From contig NZ_JAUNKC010000022.1 of the NCBI RefSeq assembly GCF_030532965.1, positions 1 to 52,411 on the forward strand: 52,411 nucleotides of DNA. Direction: 5' to 3'. A model generated the notes under the pieces. That model saw only the letters and a program-made list of their open reading frames with translations, did no database searches and was not told the origin of the DNA. The DNA is from Corynebacterium sp. Lineage in GTDB: Bacteria; Actinomycetota; Actinomycetes; Mycobacteriales; Mycobacteriaceae. Within the stretch, counting starts at the first letter, position 1. Each line of letters starts with the position of its first letter. Positions 50,718 through 52,411 of the stretch are shown one piece after another. Position numbers and translations under genes: made by a program.

Positions 50718-52268
50718 ATGACAGTATTTCGCCTTCGACTGACAACTGGCCTGGCGTTTCTCACCCTGGCGCTAGCGGCATGCAACACCGATACGCCCAC
50801 GATGCCACCATCCGTCACTGAAGAAACCACATCCGAATTATCCGACGGCCCCCATGCCGCGGCGGATCGGGTTCTGGCACAAGAATCCACAACAATAAAC
50901 GCCACAGGTACAGCGCAAATAACAGAATTGGATATAGGAAACACGACTGACCGAGGATACAGCGCCCCCATTCGCGGAGCGATTATCACCCCCACAACGT
51001 TTGATAAACCTGCACCCGTTATTGTTCTGAGCCACCTGCGTGCACCGAATTGTGGCGAGCACACCTTCGCATTTCCGTGCCCGGCAGGTGAAGCGGAACA
51101 CCGTTTTGACCAAGGAATGTACTATCTGGGCGAAGTCTTAGCTGAGCACGGTTACGCCACGGTTATTCCCGACCTTGGTGGGATTTTCTCCGGCGCTGAT
51201 GTGGAAAGCCCCTATAACCAGGCGGAAATGTGGAAACAATCGGTGAGTGCGCTCGTCGAAAAGCTCCCGAAAGAAAACATTGATCGTACTAACGTCGGCT
51301 TATTCGCGCATTCGCGCTCCGGCACGCTTGTCGACGCCGCCGTCGACCTGTTTGGCGAAAGAAACCTGCGATCCGTCTACGCTTATGGCCCGGGCTACGA
51401 CACCGTTGACCTCGCCACGATTTCCCCAGCACCCGCAGACATTCCTTATTTTTCGCTCGTAGGTGACGCGGACATTGATGTCGGACCATCGGCAAACCTG
51501 TGGCTGGGGCACTACCTGGATCAAGAACGCAATCACCCAGCACTCGTCGCGCAAGCACCGGGTCTTGGTCACATGTTGATTAATAGAAATGCAGCGGACG
51601 AACGAATCGGCTGTGAAGAAATGGAGTGCCCCGACGCCGCAGAGCACGAACGAATCCTCACCGAATCGGCTACTCAGTGGTTTAATGCAACGCTGTTAGG
51701 CGAAACAACAACCACGCTACCTATCTCAAGTGATAGCGAACTTCCCGAATCGCTAGCGGGCACGAATGTACGATGGTTAGCTGCCAGCCCTCACGCGATT
51801 AACCGACTCGGCCCTGAGAAGCTTGGCGACGTCTGTCACCACGCCGATCCAATGAACCCGGAGCCGCTTCCCGACGCCTGCCCCGAACCAGAAGTCGGGG
51901 TGGTACAAATTCTCACCGGAGTAGCGCGGATCCAGGAATCGCGTGCCGATATTAATGTTTCCGGCGCACGGCTAATCGCACTTCATGTGTCACCGTCCGG
52001 TTCGTACCAGACCGAAAACACGGTGACAGTTACGCTGACTTTGGACACCGGAGAAGTAGTGCCAATTCAGTTGGATCCCCACCATCCTGCGTTGCGTAAC
52101 CGGGCGACGGAGATCGAAAACGGGACATATACCCTTGGTACGATTCGAATTCCGCTCCCCCAACACGTCAGTGAGGCGACTATTAAGCAGATTGAGATTT
52201 CCGCGCCTAATAATCCCATTGAAGTGCGGGGCATCGATTTTCTTGGGTGGCTGTTGCTGCGTAACTAA
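50718..52268 (+). CDS. Lipoprotein with alpha/beta-hydrolase fold and C-terminal extension
   Basis: The 516-residue protein has a lipoprotein signal peptide with lipobox cysteine C22 (LALAAC). The hydrolase domain contains ITPTTFDKPAPVIVLSHLRAP, the nucleophile region GLFAHSRSGTLVDAA (S199 in A-H-S-R-S rather than the classic G-x-S-x-G), an acid region (SLVGDADIDVG) and a His region (PGLGHMLIN). From about residue 330 an extra C-terminal domain follows (VRWLAASPHAINR, HPALRNRATEIENG) without recognised homology. Several cysteines suggest disulfides. It may be a surface esterase or lipase-like protein. A terminator follows directly. Confidence 0.82.
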   Translation: MTVFRLRLTTGLAFLTLALAACNTDTPTMPPSVTEETTSELSDGPHAAADRVLAQESTTINATGTAQITELDIGNTTDRGYSAPIRGAIITPTTFDKPAPVIVLSHLRAPNCGEHTFAFPCPAGEAEHRFDQGMYYLGEVLAEHGYATVIPDLGGIFSGADVESPYNQAEMWKQSVSALVEKLPKENIDRTNVGLFAHSRSGTLVDAAVDLFGERNLRSVYAYGPGYDTVDLATISPAPADIPYFSLVGDADIDVGPSANLWLGHYLDQERNHPALVAQAPGLGHMLINRNAADERIGCEEMECPDAAEHERILTESATQWFNATLLGETTTTLPISSDSELPESLAGTNVRWLAASPHAINRLGPEKLGDVCHHADPMNPEPLPDACPEPEVGVVQILTGVARIQESRADINVSGARLIALHVSPSGSYQTENTVTVTLTLDTGEVVPIQLDPHHPALRNRATEIENGTYTLGTIRIPLPQHVSEATIKQIEISAPNNPIEVRGIDFLGWLLLRN

Positions 52269-52284
52269 GTCGACAAACACCAAA

Positions 52285-52338
52285 AACGTCGGTAGAAAGC
52301 ATCCCGAAAGTGGGGCTTTTCTACCGACGTTATTTCTT
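52285..52338 (+). terminator. Terminator after the lipoprotein hydrolase
   Basis: Arms AACGTCGGTAGAAAGC and GCTTTTCTACCGACGTT, with one bulged base and a loop of about 14 bases, are followed by ATTTCTTT. Good intrinsic terminator on the plus strand. Confidence 0.83.
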
Positions 52339-52355
52339 TAGTCTGTTATAAAAGT

Positions 52356-52387
52356 CAACCCCCACCTGTGGTGTTGGGTGGGGGTTG
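52356..52387 (-). terminator. Second terminator hairpin, for a minus-strand gene ending at the window edge
   Basis: Perfect 11-base arms CAACCCCCACC and GGTGGGGGTTG flank a 10-base loop. It lies downstream of a minus-strand frame that ends with TAA (complement of 52399-52401) after codons for Ala-Asp-Gln, so a leftward-reading gene probably enters from the right edge. Confidence 0.6.
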
Positions 52388-52398
52388 GTTGTTGAGTT

Positions 52399-52411
52399 TT
52401 ATTGGTCGGCG
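52399..52411 (-). CDS. Possible 3' end of a minus-strand gene (partial)
   Basis: Only Ala-Asp-Gln followed by TAA is visible in one frame before the window ends. The terminator hairpin just downstream is the reason to suspect a gene here. Nothing can be said of its product. Confidence 0.3.

Noticed and set aside
1..52411. CRISPR array, insertion sequence, integrase, attachment site or prophage
   Set aside because: I saw no regularly spaced repeats, no transposase or integrase genes and no direct repeat at the end of the tRNA-Pro gene; the Lsr2 gene alone does not indicate a prophage.
1..52411. CATTGGGG or AATTGGGG as further copies of the dispersed word
   Set aside because: These variants occur in both orientations relative to genes, so they do not share the strand bias of TATTGGGG and are treated as background.

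Overview
The window looks like a chromosomal segment of a Corynebacterium or a very close mycolic-acid actinomycete. Two kinds of evidence support this. Some proteins are close to genus-typical ones: GlxR, a WhiB4/WhcB-type regulator, MarP, a class E sortase, Lsr2 and a zinc-finger-free TopA with a lysine-rich tail. The gene order also matches, from memory, the C. glutamicum stretch around topA - cspA - helicase - tad cluster - HAD phosphatase - marP - NUDIX - thioredoxin - nth - glxR - MBL - RidA - whcB - pbp. These comparisons are recalled, not searched. Base composition is moderately GC-rich, with AT-rich patches around 40.6-41.0 kb and 42.03-42.14 kb.

Layout. 1-1.4 kb: the end of an MXKDX-repeat protein, then an ECF sigma factor (SigK type) and its membrane anti-sigma factor. 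1.5-5.0 kb: topA and a cold-shock protein with a structured leader. 5.3-12.2 kb: a DECH helicase convergent with a seven-gene Tad/Flp-like pilus or secretion operon (CpaE/Ssd, TadA, TadB, TadC, Flp pilin, TadE, TadE-like). 12.4-16.1 kb: an apparently inserted TetR - FtsX-type permease - ATPase export module with a 15-bp palindromic operator candidate. 16.3-25.1 kb: the conserved block HAD-IB phosphatase, a hypothetical gene, a holin-like membrane protein, an alpha/beta hydrolase lacking its nucleophile, a DUF222/HNH nuclease (inserted), marP, NUDIX, TlpA-like thioredoxin, nth, a 42-residue protein and glxR. 25.1-31.2 kb: MBL hydrolase, RidA, DUF4177 protein, WhiB, class A PBP with a PASTA domain, YqeY, phosphoesterase and tRNA-Pro(CGG). 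31.3-40.5 kb: HAD hydrolase, a membrane protein carrying a blue-copper domain, MFS transporter, SodA, MsrA, CPBP protease, AhpD-like protein, an Fe-S RecB-type nuclease and a lysine-rich coiled-coil protein. 40.9-48.6 kb: Lsr2, a NarL-type two-component system, a lipoprotein, class E sortase with a tiny coupled membrane protein, a second-type YidC, TetR, a GlsB-type membrane protein and a tandem universal stress protein. 48.7-52.4 kb: a 56-residue porin-like peptide gene, an RluA-type pseudouridine synthase, a DUF1707-like protein and an alpha/beta-hydrolase lipoprotein.

Functional themes are cell-envelope construction and surveillance (PBP, sortase, YidC, MarP, Tad system, CPBP protease, lipoproteins), redox and oxidative stress (SodA, MsrA, AhpD-like, WhiB, thioredoxin-like, copper protein), and global regulation (GlxR, Lsr2, SigK, WhiB, two-component system).

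The observation most likely to be new is a dispersed word, TATTGGGG, often extended to TATTGGGGAAA. I count 20 copies by eye, all between 14.5 and 39.2 kb. All lie inside genes, and 19 of 20 are on the coding strand regardless of gene direction. Other points worth attention are a 28-bp perfect hairpin between lsr2 and the response regulator, paired hairpins with G7/G8 tracts upstream of the HAD gene, a divergent gene pair whose ATG codons overlap, the stand-alone membrane-cupredoxin fusion, and two genes under 60 codons with good start signals.
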